NCBI RefSeq assembly: GCF_003946405.1
Contig: NZ_RHOG01000008.1
Span: forward strand, 1-64,000
Direction of reading: 5' to 3'
DNA from: Lacticaseibacillus yichunensis
GTDB lineage: Bacteria; Bacillota; Bacilli; Lactobacillales; Lactobacillaceae
Length of the DNA stretch: 64,000 nucleotides
A program made the translations under genes and the position numbers. Every line of letters begins with the position of its first letter. Position 1 is the stretch's first letter. Shown piece after piece: positions 56,423 to 64,000 of the stretch. The notes below the pieces were generated by a model, which was given only the letters and a program-made list of their open reading frames with translations, was not told the DNA's origin and did not search any database.

Positions 56423-59062
56423 ATGAAAGAATTATCGAGCAGCCAAGTGCGCCAGATGTTCTTGGATTTTTTCAAGGAAAAAGGGCATGACGTTGAGCCT
56501 TCAGCCAGCCTGATTCCAGTGGATGATCCGACCCTTTTGTGGATCAACTCTGGCGTGGCGACGCTGAAAAAGTATTTTGATGGCTCCGTGGTCCCGAAGA
56601 ACCCGCGGATCACAAATGCGCAGAAATCCATTCGGACCAATGATATCGAAAACGTCGGCAAGACTGCCCGCCATCTGACCTTTTTCGAGATGCTGGGGAA
56701 TTTTTCCGTCGGGGATTATTTTAAAAAAGAAGTGATTCCTTGGGCGTGGGAATTGCTGACCAGCCCGAAATGGTTCGCGCTTGATCCAGAGAAACTGTAT
56801 GTCACGGTCTACCCGAAGGACCAAGATGCCAAGGCCTTGTGGGAAAAGACCGGCGTGCCGGCGTCGCATATCTTTGAGGTTGAAGACAACTTCTGGGATA
56901 TCGGCGAAGGGCCATCGGGTCCGGATACGGAGATCTTTTTTGACCGCGGCCAGCAGTATAACAACGTGGCCGATGACGATCCGGAAAATTATCCGGGCGG
57001 GGAAAACGAGCGCTACCTGGAGATCTGGAACATCGTCTTTTCCCAATACAATCATTTGCCGGATGGCCGCTATGTCGACCAGCCGCATAAGAATATTGAT
57101 ACGGGGATGGGCCTTGAACGTGTCGTTTCGGTGATGCAGCATACTGCCACGAACTTCGAGACGGATCTGTTCATGCCGCTGATCAAATACACGGAAACGC
57201 TCAGCGACCACCGAACATATGGCGCCGACAAGCATGATGACGTGGCCTTCAAGATCATCGCCGACCACGCCCGCACCGTGACGTTTGCGATCGGGGATGG
57301 CGCGTTGCCATCCAATGAAGGCCGCGGCTATGTGCTCCGTCGACTGATTCGCCGCGCGGCAGTCAACGGCCGCCGTCTCGGCATTCAGGGCGAATTCCTG
57401 TACCAGCTCGTGCCTGTTGTTGGCAACATCATGCAGAGCTATTACCCGGAGATCCTGCGCAATCAGGAATTCATCCAGAAGGTCATTCGCTCTGAGGAAA
57501 AACGGTTCGCAGAGACCCTCGATGCCGGGCTGAGCCTGCTCAACAAGAGCATCGCGGATCTGCAGGCAACCGGCGAGACCGTCATTCCAGGCGCGACTGC
57601 CTTTAAACTGTTTGACACTTTTGGTTTCCCGGTCGAATTGACGAAGGAGATCGCCGGCGACCAAGGCATCGATGTCGACATGAAGGGCTACGAAGCGAAC
57701 ATGACCGCTCAGCGCGAACGCGCCCGGGCCGCACGTGGCGATCAGCAGTCCATGGGCAGCCAGGACAAGACGCTGATGGCGATCAAGTCCGAAAGCAAGT
57801 TCACCGGCTGGACGGATCTTGAAGATCAGGCAACGTTGACGGACCTCATCCAAGACGATACTGAAAAGACGCGGGTCGAGGCCGGCACTGCGCAATTGAT
57901 CTTTGACCAGACGCCATTTTATGCAGAAATGGGTGGCCAGGTCGCGGATACTGGGGTGATCGAAGACGAAGATGGCGCGGTGGTCGCAAAGGTCACCGAT
58001 GTGCAGCATGCGCCAAATGGCCAGAACTTGCATACCGTCGAAGTCGAAAACACGCTTGAAAAAGGCGCGACTTACTTCCTGAAGGTCGACACAGAACGTC
58101 GGCGCAAGGTCTCGATGAACCATACCGCGACGCATTTGCTGGATCAGGCCCTGCGCCAAGTCCTCGGCGAGCATACGCATCAGGCAGGCTCCTTGGTTGA
58201 GCCGACCTATCTGCGTTTTGACTTCACAAACTTCGGTCAGGTCACCAGCGAGCAGCTCCGCCAGGTGGAAGCAATCGTCAATGAGCAGATCTGGCGTCAG
58301 CTCCCGATCACTTGGGAAGAAATGCCGATCGAAGAGGCGAAGAAGCAAGGCGCGATTGCGATGTTCGGTGATAAGTACGGCAAGACGGTGCGCGTTGTGA
58401 CGATCGGTGACTTCAACCGCGAATTCGATGGGGGCACGCATCCTATCAACACCGCGGCGCTCGGCCTGTTCAAGATCACCGGCGAATCCGGGATCGGCGC
58501 TGGTGTTCGGCGCATCGAAGCGGTGACCTCCAAGGAAGCCTATGAGTATCTGACCCAGCAGGAAGACCTGCTGGCAGAGACGGCGGCGAACCTGAAGAGC
58601 GACCAGGTGAAAAATGTGCCGCATAAAGTCGAGCAGTTGCAGGCCGACCTTAAAGCCAGCCAAAAGACCGTCGAAGGTTTGCAGGCAAAATTGGCGAGAC
58701 AAGAAGCTGGCGACGTGTTCGGCAATGTCCAAAAGGCCGGCGACTTCACGCTGGTCGCGGCCAAGGTCAATGTGGCCGGGATGAACGAATTGCGGCAATT
58801 GGGCGACCAGTGGCGCGACAAGGCGGTCTCTGACGTGCTGGTTCTTGCCACAGCAAGCGACGATAAAGTCAGCCTGCTCGTCGGCGCCAGCAAGGATGCC
58901 ATCAAGCGCGGCGTCAAGGCGGGTGATCTGATCAAAGCCATTGCCCCGGCGATCGGTGGCGGTGGCGGCGGCCGTCCAGACATGGCCCAAGCTGGCGGGA
59001 AAAAGCCGGCTGGCATTCAAGACGCACTGAAGCTGGCGGCGGAGACACTGGCGGCGAAGTAG
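56423..59062 (+). CDS. alaS: Alanyl-tRNA synthetase
   Basis: An 879-residue enzyme. The class II catalytic core (1-~350) starts LSSQVRQMFLDFFKEKGHD and contains FFEMLGNFSVGDYFK. The editing domain has the zinc-binding HTATHLL (about 568) and the distal Cys/His region near GGTHPINTAAL, where the family's usual CGGTH cysteine reads D-G-G-T-H. The C-terminal oligomerisation domain ends GGGGGGRPDMAQAGGKKP. ATG 56423 follows GGGAGG. Palindromic repeats lie on both sides. Confidence 0.96.
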   Translation: MKELSSSQVRQMFLDFFKEKGHDVEPSASLIPVDDPTLLWINSGVATLKKYFDGSVVPKNPRITNAQKSIRTNDIENVGKTARHLTFFEMLGNFSVGDYFKKEVIPWAWELLTSPKWFALDPEKLYVTVYPKDQDAKALWEKTGVPASHIFEVEDNFWDIGEGPSGPDTEIFFDRGQQYNNVADDDPENYPGGENERYLEIWNIVFSQYNHLPDGRYVDQPHKNIDTGMGLERVVSVMQHTATNFETDLFMPLIKYTETLSDHRTYGADKHDDVAFKIIADHARTVTFAIGDGALPSNEGRGYVLRRLIRRAAVNGRRLGIQGEFLYQLVPVVGNIMQSYYPEILRNQEFIQKVIRSEEKRFAETLDAGLSLLNKSIADLQATGETVIPGATAFKLFDTFGFPVELTKEIAGDQGIDVDMKGYEANMTAQRERARAARGDQQSMGSQDKTLMAIKSESKFTGWTDLEDQATLTDLIQDDTEKTRVEAGTAQLIFDQTPFYAEMGGQVADTGVIEDEDGAVVAKVTDVQHAPNGQNLHTVEVENTLEKGATYFLKVDTERRRKVSMNHTATHLLDQALRQVLGEHTHQAGSLVEPTYLRFDFTNFGQVTSEQLRQVEAIVNEQIWRQLPITWEEMPIEEAKKQGAIAMFGDKYGKTVRVVTIGDFNREFDGGTHPINTAALGLFKITGESGIGAGVRRIEAVTSKEAYEYLTQQEDLLAETAANLKSDQVKNVPHKVEQLQADLKASQKTVEGLQAKLARQEAGDVFGNVQKAGDFTLVAAKVNVAGMNELRQLGDQWRDKAVSDVLVLATASDDKVSLLVGASKDAIKRGVKAGDLIKAIAPAIGGGGGGRPDMAQAGGKKPAGIQDALKLAAETLAAK

Positions 59063-59073
59063 GGCGTTGAGGA

Positions 59074-59150
59074 GGTGGGGACATCTAACTGTCTCGCGCA
59101 CTCGAGGCGAAGTGCGCCTCAAGCACCCGAGCTAAGTTAGCTGTCCCACC
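59074..59150. repeat. Palindromic intergenic repeat, family 2, unit Y1
   Basis: Arms GGTGGGgACAtCTAACT and AGTTAGCTGTCCCACC, inner CTCG/CGAG, begin 12 bases after the alaS stop; ATCCCGCGGGCCTCCGCACC follows. No T-tract, so it is not an obvious terminator. Confidence 0.75.
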
Positions 59151-59191
59151 ATCCCGCGGGCCTCCGCACCGTAGTTGGGCTTCGCGCGGCA

Positions 59192-59272
59192 GGTCTGAGG
59201 CATCTAGTACGGCCTGGTCACGCATGGCTAAGTGCGCCACACGCGCCCAGGCCGCACTAGCCGCTCAGGCCT
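59192..59272. repeat. Palindromic intergenic repeat, family 2, unit Y2
   Basis: Arms GGTCTGAGgcatCTAGT and ACTAGccgCTCAGGCC, inner GGCCTGG/CCAGGCC. Closely matches unit X2 at 56075. Confidence 0.78.
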
Positions 59273-59305
59273 AAACGCCGCACTCCGCACCCTGGTCTTA
59301 CATGT

Positions 59306-59334
59306 TTGTACTTTTTGCCTTTTTCAAGTAAAAT
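59306..59334 (+). promoter_or_regulatory. ireB promoter
   Basis: TTGTAC (59306-59311), 17 bases and TAAAAT (59329-59334). Confidence 0.72.
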
Positions 59335-59368
59335 AGGCAATGAATTGGACAGAATAGAGGTGTTAAGA

Positions 59369-59629
59369 ATGAGCACATTGGATCAAACCGTCCACTTTGA
59401 TTTTAAGGATAACAACCCGAAGAATGTTCACGAAACGCTGGAGACGGTCTACAAGTCGCTTGAGGAGAAAGGATATAACCCGATCAACCAGATCGTGGGG
59501 TACCTGATCTCCGGAGACCCGGCCTATATCCCGCGGTATAACGACGCGCGAAGCTTGATTCGCAAACACGAACGCGACGAGATCATTGAAGAGCTCGTTC
59601 GCAACTATCTCGGCAAGGAGAAAGACTAG
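59369..59629 (+). CDS. ireB: IreB family regulatory phosphoprotein (UPF0297)
   Basis: An 86-residue protein. [20 protein letters not shown] and [20 protein letters not shown] are family signatures. In Enterococcus, IreB is phosphorylated by kinase IreK and tunes cephalosporin tolerance; that role is transferred by homology only. ATG 59369 follows AGAGGTG. It directly abuts yqgF, and the ireB-yqgF-DUF1292 order is the standard downstream neighbourhood of alaS in Firmicutes. Confidence 0.93.
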   Translation: MSTLDQTVHFDFKDNNPKNVHETLETVYKSLEEKGYNPINQIVGYLISGDPAYIPRYNDARSLIRKHERDEIIEELVRNYLGKEKD

Positions 59630-60052
59630 ATGCGTTTGATGGGCCTAGATGTCGGTTCACGGACTGTCGGTGTCGCGATCAGCGACCCATTTGGCTGGAC
59701 CGCACAGGGACTCGAGATCATCCGAATCAATGAAGATAAAGGCGACTTTGGGTTGCCACGCGTTCAGGAGCTGGTCGCTCAGTATGAGGTGACCGGCTTT
59801 GTTGTGGGGCTACCCAAAAACATGAACAACACGCTGGGTCCGCGGGCTGAAAAATCCCAGGAGTACGGGGCCAAGCTTGAGCAACTGTTCGGCTTACCGG
59901 TCGTTTTTTCAGATGAGCGACTCACCACCGTTGAGGCATCGCGGATGTTGATCGAAGAGGCAGACGCGTCGCGGAAACGGCAAAAACAGGTGATCGACAA
60001 GCTTGCGGCACAAATGATTCTGCAAAATTATCTCGATCAACACAGTCATTGA
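59630..60052 (+). CDS. yqgF: Putative pre-16S rRNA nuclease YqgF (RuvX)
   Basis: A 140-residue RNase-H-fold nuclease. The first acidic residue lies in [35 protein letters not shown] is the family motif, and [15 protein letters not shown] holds the second active-site acid. It is proposed to trim pre-16S rRNA and has been annotated as a Holliday junction resolvase. Its ATG touches the ireB stop; the DUF1292 gene follows 16 bases on. Confidence 0.94.
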   Translation: MRLMGLDVGSRTVGVAISDPFGWTAQGLEIIRINEDKGDFGLPRVQELVAQYEVTGFVVGLPKNMNNTLGPRAEKSQEYGAKLEQLFGLPVVFSDERLTTVEASRMLIEEADASRKRQKQVIDKLAAQMILQNYLDQHSH

Positions 60053-60068
60053 CCTCAGGAGGGCAATC

Positions 60069-60410
60069 ATGGCAGATAACAACGAACACCTCACCCCAGG
60101 CGGCGACGATCAGCTGATCACGCTGGTCGACGAAAAAGGGAACGAAGAATTATACCAAGTGCTTTTCACCTTCGACTCGGAAGATTACGGCAAGAGCTAT
60201 GTGCTGTTGTTCCCGCAAAGCGCAGCCGATGATGAAGAAGTCGAGATCCAGGCCTTTTCCTTCACGCCGGATGAAAATGGGGATGCGTCGCAAGGCGACC
60301 TCTTCCCGATCGAAGACGACGATGAATGGGCGATGGTCGAAGAGGTCCTGAACACCTTCCTTGATGATGAGGATGACGATTCGGACGACTCAGACGACAC
60401 AAACGAATAA
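60069..60410 (+). CDS. yrzB: DUF1292 protein (YrzB-like)
   Basis: A 113-residue acidic protein. It has the DUF1292 pattern [30 protein letters not shown] and [15 protein letters not shown], and a tail of Asp/Glu (about 85-113). Function unknown. AGGAGGG precedes the ATG. It is the last gene of the ireB operon. Confidence 0.9.
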   Translation: MADNNEHLTPGGDDQLITLVDEKGNEELYQVLFTFDSEDYGKSYVLLFPQSAADDEEVEIQAFSFTPDENGDASQGDLFPIEDDDEWAMVEEVLNTFLDDEDDDSDDSDDTNE

Positions 60411-60419
60411 GACTTGCAC

Positions 60420-60454
60420 AAAGCCAGCAGCCCCCAGTCGGGATGCTGGCTTTT
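60420..60454 (+). terminator. ireB operon terminator
   Basis: The stem AAAGCCAGCA/TGCTGGCTTT is followed by a short T-tract. Confidence 0.85.
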
Positions 60455-60511
60455 CGTTACCCTGATTTCATGGTAAAATCAATCAGTATGACATTTCAAG
60501 GAGGCAGTCAG

Positions 60512-60745
60512 GTGGGCGAACAGAAAAGACGTTACAAAGCCGTTATCGGCAACCACACTTATACGATCATCGGCGCGGCCACGCCAGAACATTTTGCGGC
60601 GACGACTCAGCTTCTCAATGCCCAACTCGCCCAGATCAAGGCCCTGTCCCCAGCAATGAGTGACGAACAGGCGGCGATTCTGCTGGCGTTCAACGCCGTT
60701 TCCGACGTGATCAAGCAGCAGGAAGCCCAAGACCAGGCAGAGTAG
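60512..60745 (+). CDS. zapA: Cell division protein ZapA
   Basis: A 77-residue FtsZ-bundling factor. The N-terminal RYKAVIGNHTYTIIGAATPE beta unit is followed by a long helix (FAATTQLLNAQLAQIKAL) for dimerisation. The start is GTG 60512, seven bases after AAGGAGG; the frame opens upstream at 60443 inside the previous terminator. It begins a zapA-cvpA-mutS2 cluster. Confidence 0.88.
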   Translation: MGEQKRRYKAVIGNHTYTIIGAATPEHFAATTQLLNAQLAQIKALSPAMSDEQAAILLAFNAVSDVIKQQEAQDQAE

Positions 60746-60753
60746 GAGCGCGT

Positions 60754-61290
60754 ATGTTGACTTTTTTGATCCTCCTGACGCTGCTGTATTTTTTCTACGC
60801 CGGCGCGCGGCGGGGCATGTGGCTTCAGTTGGTCCATGTGGCGGGGTACCTGGTCAGCTTTTTGGCGGCCTGGGCGCTGTGCAAACCATTGGGCCAGACC
60901 ATCAGCCTGTTTGTGCCGTATCCCTCGGCAACGGAGCAGAGCCGCTTTGTATTTTTCTCAAATAAAGTGGGATTGACGCTGGATGACGCGTTTTATCGCG
61001 GCGTGGCGTTCATCCTGATTCTGATGATCGGGTGGCTGCTGACGCGATATCTGGCGCTGTGGGTCCATGATCTCAGCTACAGCGGCCATGATGCGGCGTT
61101 AAGGTTGTTTGGCGGTGGGGTGCTGAACCTGGTGATCGGCTATCTGTTTATTTTTCTGCTGATCTATCTGGCGGCGCTGGTGCCGGTCTCTGGCATTCAG
61201 TCTTTGCTCGCGGATTCTTTTGCGGCCAAGACGATCATTCACACCCCGCTGTTGGAGCAAATGATCACCAATCTCTGGATCATCGCCTAA
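60754..61290 (+). CDS. cvpA: CvpA family membrane protein
   Basis: A 178-residue protein with four to five hydrophobic segments (MLTFLILLTLLYFFYAGARRG at the start). It belongs to the CvpA/colicin V production group; the molecular function is unknown. It lies nine bases after zapA. A perfect 16-bp hairpin follows directly after its stop. Confidence 0.88.
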   Translation: MLTFLILLTLLYFFYAGARRGMWLQLVHVAGYLVSFLAAWALCKPLGQTISLFVPYPSATEQSRFVFFSNKVGLTLDDAFYRGVAFILILMIGWLLTRYLALWVHDLSYSGHDAALRLFGGGVLNLVIGYLFIFLLIYLAALVPVSGIQSLLADSFAAKTIIHTPLLEQMITNLWIIA

Positions 61291-61325
61291 GTAACTGGGA
61301 CAAAACAACGTTTTGTCCCAGTTAC
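61291..61325. repeat. Perfect 16-bp hairpin after cvpA
   Basis: GTAACTGGGACAAAAC (61291-61306) pairs exactly with GTTTTGTCCCAGTTAC (61310-61325), with a 3-base loop. There is no U-tract. Similar GGGACAA palindromes sit beside the other two family-1 repeats. Confidence 0.85.
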
Positions 61326-61334
61326 TGTATAGTC

Positions 61335-61469
61335 CACTGATAATACTGCAGTGTCGTGGGCCAAATGTCCGCGTCCGAACAGCTAAGGCTCCAAGCGCCT
61401 GGTCCAAGTTCGGACCTGGCGCTTGGAACACTTACCTGTCGGACCCAAAATCGACATTTGGCTCACTTC
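61335..61469 (-). repeat. Palindromic intergenic repeat, family 1, copy C
   Basis: Inverted relative to copies A and B. It has outer arms near GTGGGCCAAATGTCC and CGACATTTGGCTCAC. The inner core CCAAGCGCCAGGTCC pairs with GGACCAGGCGCTTGG (one bulge), an almost perfect nested palindrome. It fills the gap between cvpA and mutS2. Confidence 0.78.
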
Positions 61470-61499
61470 TTTTTTTGAGTAGGGCAAGGAGCGACGAAC

Positions 61500-63851
61500 A
61501 TGAACAATAAGATCTTAAAAACACTCGAATTTGACCGCATCCAAGGCGCGCTGAGCCAGCTGGTCGTGACCGCCAGCGGTAGCGCCCAGGTGGCTAAATT
61601 GACGCCGAGCACGGACGCGGCCGAAGTTCAGGAATGGCTGGACGAAACGGCGGACGGCGCCAGTATTTTGCGGCTGCAAGGGGGCATCCCCGTTGCGCAA
61701 CTAGAAAATATCGGGCCAGCCCTGAAGCGCGTGAAGATCGGCGCGGTGCTCAATGGCACGGAACTGGCCAGCATCACCCGGGTCTTGCGGACCGTCAGTC
61801 GCGTCGACCAGTTTCTGGAGGACCTCAAGGAAAAACTCGACCTGCGCCGGGTCTATGACCTGCAGAATCAGTTGACCGTCCTGCCCGCCCTTGAGCGCCG
61901 GCTGTACACGGCGATCGATGAGGAAGGCAACGTGACCGACGAAGCCAGTCCGGAGCTGCACGGCATCCGCGCGCAGATCAAACGGCTGGAAAGCGACATT
62001 CGCAGCCGGATGGATCAGTACACGCGTGGCAATTCAGCAAAAATGCTCAGCGATCCGCTGGTGACGATTCGCGATGACCGCTATGTGATTCCGGTCAAGG
62101 CGGAGTATCGCCATCAATTCGGCGGCGTGGTCCATGACCAAAGTGCCACGGGCCAGACGCTGTTCATCGAACCGCAAGCTGTGGTCGACATGAACAACCG
62201 GCTGCGGGAAACCACCATCAAGGAGCAACAGGAGATCGCCCGCATTTTGGCCGACCTGTCGAATGCGGTGGCGCCTTATGTGGACGCCTTGGCCGCGGAT
62301 GAAGCGGTGGTGGGGCATTTTGATTTCATCAACGCCAAGGCAAAATACGCCCGCGACCTGAAGGCGACCGAACCGCAAGTCTCCGCCGCCAATCACGTGG
62401 ACCTGCTGGCGGCGCGGCATCCGCTGCTCGACCGGCGCAAGGTGGTGCCCAACCGCATCACGCTCGGCGAGGATTATCAGGCAATCGTGGTCACCGGGCC
62501 AAACACCGGGGGTAAGACGATCACGCTGAAAACGCTGGGCCTGCTCCAACTGATGGGTCAGGCGGGGTTGTTTGTCCCAGCCGAGGAAAATAGTGTGATC
62601 GGGGTCTTCTCCAACGTCTTTGCCGATATTGGGGATGAACAGTCGATCGAGCAAAACCTCTCGACTTTTTCCGGACACATGGCGAACATCGTGACGATCT
62701 TGCAGGCGCTTGATCAGCGCGCGCTGGTGCTGTTTGATGAGCTTGGCGCGGGCACCGATCCCCAGGAAGGGGCGGCGCTGGCGATCGCCATTTTGGATGA
62801 AGTGGGCGCAAGTGGCGCCGAGGTCGTGGCGACGACGCATTATCCGGAGTTGAAGCTGTATGGCTACAACACGCCGGGCACAATCAACGCCTCGATGGAA
62901 TTCGACTCGGACACGCTTCAGCCGACTTACCGCCTGTTGATCGGCGTGCCGGGGCGCTCCAATGCCTTCGACATCTCGCGCCGGCTGGGACTGGATGGCA
63001 GCGTGGTCGACCGGGCGAAGGCGCTGATCGCCGATGACAGCCACGACTTGAACAACATGATCGCGGATCTGGAAAGTCAGCGCAAGGCCGCCGAGATCGA
63101 ATACACCGAGACCCGCCGTCAGCTGGCGGACGCGCAGGCGCTGCATGACCAGCTGCAAAGCGCCTTTGACACCTTCTCCCGTGAGCGTGATCAGCAGTTG
63201 GACAAGGCCAAGGACCAAGCCAATGCACTGGTCGAAAAGGCGCAGGAAAAGGCCGACAAGATCATCAAGGACTTGCGGGCCATGCAGCTGGCGCATCCAG
63301 GTACCATCAAAGAGGACCAGCTGATCGCCGCGAAGTCTGGGCTTAATGCGCTCCATCAGGACAAGGCGGTCCGCCAAAATAAGGTCCTGCGCCGAGAAAA
63401 GGCAAAGCAGGCGCTGCATGTTGGCGATGCCGTCCGCGTTTTATCCTATCAAAACGATGGGGTGCTGCTCGAGCAAGTCGATGCCGACCACTGGGATGTG
63501 CAAATGGGCGTGATTCGCATGAAGCTGCCGACAGCCGATCTGGAAAAGGCGCAGGCAGAGGCCGCGCCGAAGCGGCGAATCGCCACCGTGTCAGGCGGGG
63601 CAAGCGGGCCGTCGACCACGCTGGATCTGCGCGGCAAGCGCTACGAAGAGGCGATGACCGAGCTCGACCGGTACATCGACGCGGCGCTGCTGGCCAATTA
63701 TCAGCAGGTCACGATCATTCATGGGCTTGGCACAGGCGCGATTCGCAACGGGGTCACCCAGTACCTGCGCCGCAACAAGCAGGTCAAAAAATTTGGCTTT
63801 GCCCCGCAAAATGCCGGTGGGTCAGGCGCGACCATTGTGCAGTTCAAATGA
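61500..63851 (+). CDS. mutS2: Endonuclease MutS2
   Basis: A 783-residue MutS homologue without the mismatch-recognition domain; it acts on recombination intermediates and collided ribosomes in characterised bacteria. Walker A GPNTGGKTITLKTLG is at about 333, with FDELGAGTDPQEGAAL and TTHYPELK after it. A coiled coil (about 515-615) precedes the C-terminal Smr nuclease domain with LDLRGKRYEEAM and HGLGTGAIRNGV. AAGGAGC precedes the ATG. Confidence 0.96.
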   Translation: MNNKILKTLEFDRIQGALSQLVVTASGSAQVAKLTPSTDAAEVQEWLDETADGASILRLQGGIPVAQLENIGPALKRVKIGAVLNGTELASITRVLRTVSRVDQFLEDLKEKLDLRRVYDLQNQLTVLPALERRLYTAIDEEGNVTDEASPELHGIRAQIKRLESDIRSRMDQYTRGNSAKMLSDPLVTIRDDRYVIPVKAEYRHQFGGVVHDQSATGQTLFIEPQAVVDMNNRLRETTIKEQQEIARILADLSNAVAPYVDALAADEAVVGHFDFINAKAKYARDLKATEPQVSAANHVDLLAARHPLLDRRKVVPNRITLGEDYQAIVVTGPNTGGKTITLKTLGLLQLMGQAGLFVPAEENSVIGVFSNVFADIGDEQSIEQNLSTFSGHMANIVTILQALDQRALVLFDELGAGTDPQEGAALAIAILDEVGASGAEVVATTHYPELKLYGYNTPGTINASMEFDSDTLQPTYRLLIGVPGRSNAFDISRRLGLDGSVVDRAKALIADDSHDLNNMIADLESQRKAAEIEYTETRRQLADAQALHDQLQSAFDTFSRERDQQLDKAKDQANALVEKAQEKADKIIKDLRAMQLAHPGTIKEDQLIAAKSGLNALHQDKAVRQNKVLRREKAKQALHVGDAVRVLSYQNDGVLLEQVDADHWDVQMGVIRMKLPTADLEKAQAEAAPKRRIATVSGGASGPSTTLDLRGKRYEEAMTELDRYIDAALLANYQQVTIIHGLGTGAIRNGVTQYLRRNKQVKKFGFAPQNAGGSGATIVQFK

Positions 63852-63874
63852 AATGTTACATTGCACTCAATTGA

Positions 63875-63904
63875 TTGGCTTTTTCGCGGGCAACGCGGTA
63901 TAAT
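63875..63904 (+). promoter_or_regulatory. trxA promoter
   Basis: TTGGCT (63875-63880), 18 bases and a consensus TATAAT (63899-63904). Confidence 0.65.
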
Positions 63905-63921
63905 TTAGTTACAAAAAGTAA

Positions 63922-63936
63922 GATGTCAGTGACATC
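63922..63936. promoter_or_regulatory. Perfect inverted repeat in the trxA leader
   Basis: GATGTCA-g-TGACATC lies between the promoter and the ribosome binding site, where a repressor or redox regulator could bind. Confidence 0.45.
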
Positions 63937-63952
63937 ATAGCGGAGGGATATT

Positions 63953-64000
63953 ATGGTTCAGGTAGTCACAGATCAGGATTTTAAGCAGGAAACAGATACT
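63953..64000 (+). CDS. trxA: Thioredoxin, 5' part only
   Basis: The first 16 codons (MVQVVTDQDFKQETDT) follow GGAGGG. The sequence resembles the first beta strand and helix of thioredoxins, and mutS2-trxA is a common order in lactobacilli. The CGPC active site would lie beyond the window edge. Confidence 0.72.
   Translation, partial: MVQVVTDQDFKQETDT

Noticed and set aside
56501-59122. 873-codon open frame on the minus strand opposite alaS
   Set aside because: It is the mirror of a clear alaS gene in a GC-rich genome, with low-complexity Arg/Leu/Gln composition, no ribosome binding site and no family motif.

Overview
The window is a chromosomal segment from a high-GC member of the Lactobacillaceae. 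The Lacticaseibacillus branch is my best guess from protein character and gene order; this is an inference, since no 16S gene is present. Supporting signs are the small SRP RNA between tadA and dnaX, the dnaX-ybaB-recR-yaaL-tmk-darA-holB-yabA-rsmI run, yajC after tgt, CIRCE-controlled groESL, Rex boxes before adhE, ECF-type folate uptake, and AGGAGG-type ribosome binding sites with frequent TTG starts. I see no prophage, transposase, CRISPR array, tRNA or rRNA.

Layout. 0-1 kb: a hicAB toxin-antitoxin pair. 1.1-6.8 kb: mprF with an RsmC-like methyltransferase, a TetR regulator divergent from a TauE/SafE permease, and a PucR-type regulator. 6.8-14.7 kb: tadA, SRP RNA and a long DNA replication/repair and nucleotide operon. 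14.7-17.2 kb: a HhH-GPD glycosylase with asparaginase on the minus strand, then folT behind a tetrahydrofolate riboswitch. 17.3-19.6 kb: tsaB-rimI-tsaD. 19.7-21.1 kb: an unexplained island with a probable highly structured minus-strand RNA and an orphan gene. 21.1-30.5 kb: an ABC-F ATPase, rex, an LCP protein, a degenerate CPBP protein, groESL, a GNAT enzyme, an SDR enzyme and a DUF1827 protein. 30.6-37.9 kb: kimA, then mutS-mutL-maf. 38-44.3 kb: an acetyltransferase, a TVP38/DedA-like protein, ruvA-ruvB-queA, tgt and yajC. 44.4-50.9 kb: adhE, a DtxR/MntR regulator, zwf and dinB. 50.9-55.8 kb: ytoI, nrnA, a DEAD-box helicase and an orphan. 55.9-64 kb: T-box-controlled alaS, ireB-yqgF-DUF1292, zapA-cvpA-mutS2 and the start of trxA.

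The genes link functionally in several places. Rex (23.3 kb) probably controls adhE (44.7 kb) through three operator-like sites. Three genes touch cyclic-di-AMP: darA (receptor), kimA (controlled potassium importer) and nrnA (pApA hydrolysis). Mismatch repair and recombination are dense: mutS, mutL, mutS2, ruvAB, recR, yqgF, dinB.

The least explained parts are non-coding. They are a ~325-nt hairpin-rich transcript unit with its own consensus promoter and terminator (19.75-20.11 kb), two families of palindromic intergenic repeats (one at 28.1, 42.3 and 61.3 kb; the other flanking alaS), a possible leader-peptide attenuator before the GNAT gene, an array of 11-bp repeats before dnaX, and a structured gap before ytoI. 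All functional calls come from reading motifs by eye; no database search was run.
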